Shown: positions 5,422-5,460 of the stretch, in pieces
Position numbering within the stretch: position 1 is the first letter of the stretch
How the letters are laid out: each line of letters starts with the position of its first letter
From: an uncultured Clostridia bacterium
GTDB lineage: Bacteria; Bacillota; Clostridia; Oscillospirales; Ruminococcaceae
DNA length: 5,460 nt
Assembly (NCBI GenBank): GCA_946613705.1
Contig: CAMOFU010000167.1
Coordinates: 1-5,460 of the forward strand
Direction of reading: 5' to 3'
Translations under genes and position numbers: made by a program
The notes under the pieces: model-generated
Told to the model about the DNA's origin: nothing
Databases searched by the model: none
What the model saw: only the letters and a program-made list of their open reading frames with translations

Positions 5422-5460
5422 GTCCTCTTCGCGGACGATTTTGAAAATCATCGCCGAAGG
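5422..5460. terminator. Possible terminator hairpin at the window edge
   Basis: After spo0A comes an A-rich tract (5372-5416) and then an imperfect inverted repeat from CCTCTTCG (5424) to CGAAGG (5460), with GATTTT/AAAATC at its centre and an alternative GTCC/GGAC stem (5422-5436). On the plus strand any U-tract would lie beyond the window. On the minus strand the hairpin is followed after five bases by a T-rich run, so it may serve a convergent gene to the right, or act in both directions. Confidence 0.4.

Noticed and set aside
4651..5451. 266-codon minus-strand open frame opposite spo0A
   Set aside because: It covers spo0A, whose protein is unmistakable; its N-terminus is just the translated T-rich tract.
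5422..5460. tRNA-Ser(UGA)-like anticodon arm (TTTGAAA loop) at the window edge
   Set aside because: Only three base pairs flank the loop before a mismatch, and no D-arm or acceptor stem precedes it.
5419..5460. Start of a downstream gene at GTG 5419
   Set aside because: Only 14 codons are visible, no ribosome binding site is present, and the same bases form an inverted repeat; not supportable.

Overview
This 5.46 kb window looks like chromosome from an endospore-forming, mid-GC Clostridia. I would place it in the Oscillospiraceae/Ruminococcus neighbourhood. The evidence is the adjacent spoIVB-spo0A pair (a synteny typical of Clostridia), the RNY-rich codon use with frequent ATA and CCC/GAG codons, low-GC spacers with consensus sigma-A promoters, and strong GGAGG-type ribosome binding sites. 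The genus is inference; no rRNA is present.

Layout. The left half is transcribed leftwards. At the left edge is the 5' part of an unrecognised charged, proline-rich protein (1-510, running off the window) that ends in an in-frame 13-residue Ser/Arg repeat. It sits 17 bp downstream of a complete AlgI-type MBOAT membrane O-acyltransferase (528-1949, TTG start), and the two look like one operon. That operon has a near-consensus sigma-A promoter (2038-2066) and a perfect 14-bp cre/LacI-type palindrome (1984-1997) in its leader, suggesting catabolite or LacI-family control. Upstream of it is a separate leftward gene for a small multi-pass membrane protein of unknown function (2205-2825) with its own extended -10 promoter and a leader hairpin.

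The right half is transcribed rightwards and is the sporulation module. spoIVB (3113-4309) encodes the PDZ/S55 serine protease that triggers sigma-K activation, and is preceded by a forespore sigma-F/G-like promoter. spo0A (4582-5364) encodes the master response regulator, with the phospho-acceptor Asp56 and the Spo0A recognition helix intact. The 272-bp spacer between them is unusually structured. It holds a 10-bp tandem array, an imperfect ~30-bp duplication, a candidate 0A box, a sigma-A promoter, and a GC-rich 5' leader that can fold into two mutually exclusive hairpins. An A-rich tract and a hairpin close the window.

How the genes work together: Spo0A~P commits the cell to sporulation, and SpoIVB, made later in the forespore, signals across the septum to the mother cell. 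The MBOAT operon probably modifies an envelope or extracellular polymer by O-acylation; no link to sporulation is shown. I see no clearly novel multi-gene system. The most interesting items are the regulatory structures in front of spo0A and the repeat-bearing unknown protein paired with the acyltransferase. No stretch longer than 300 bp lacks a gene.
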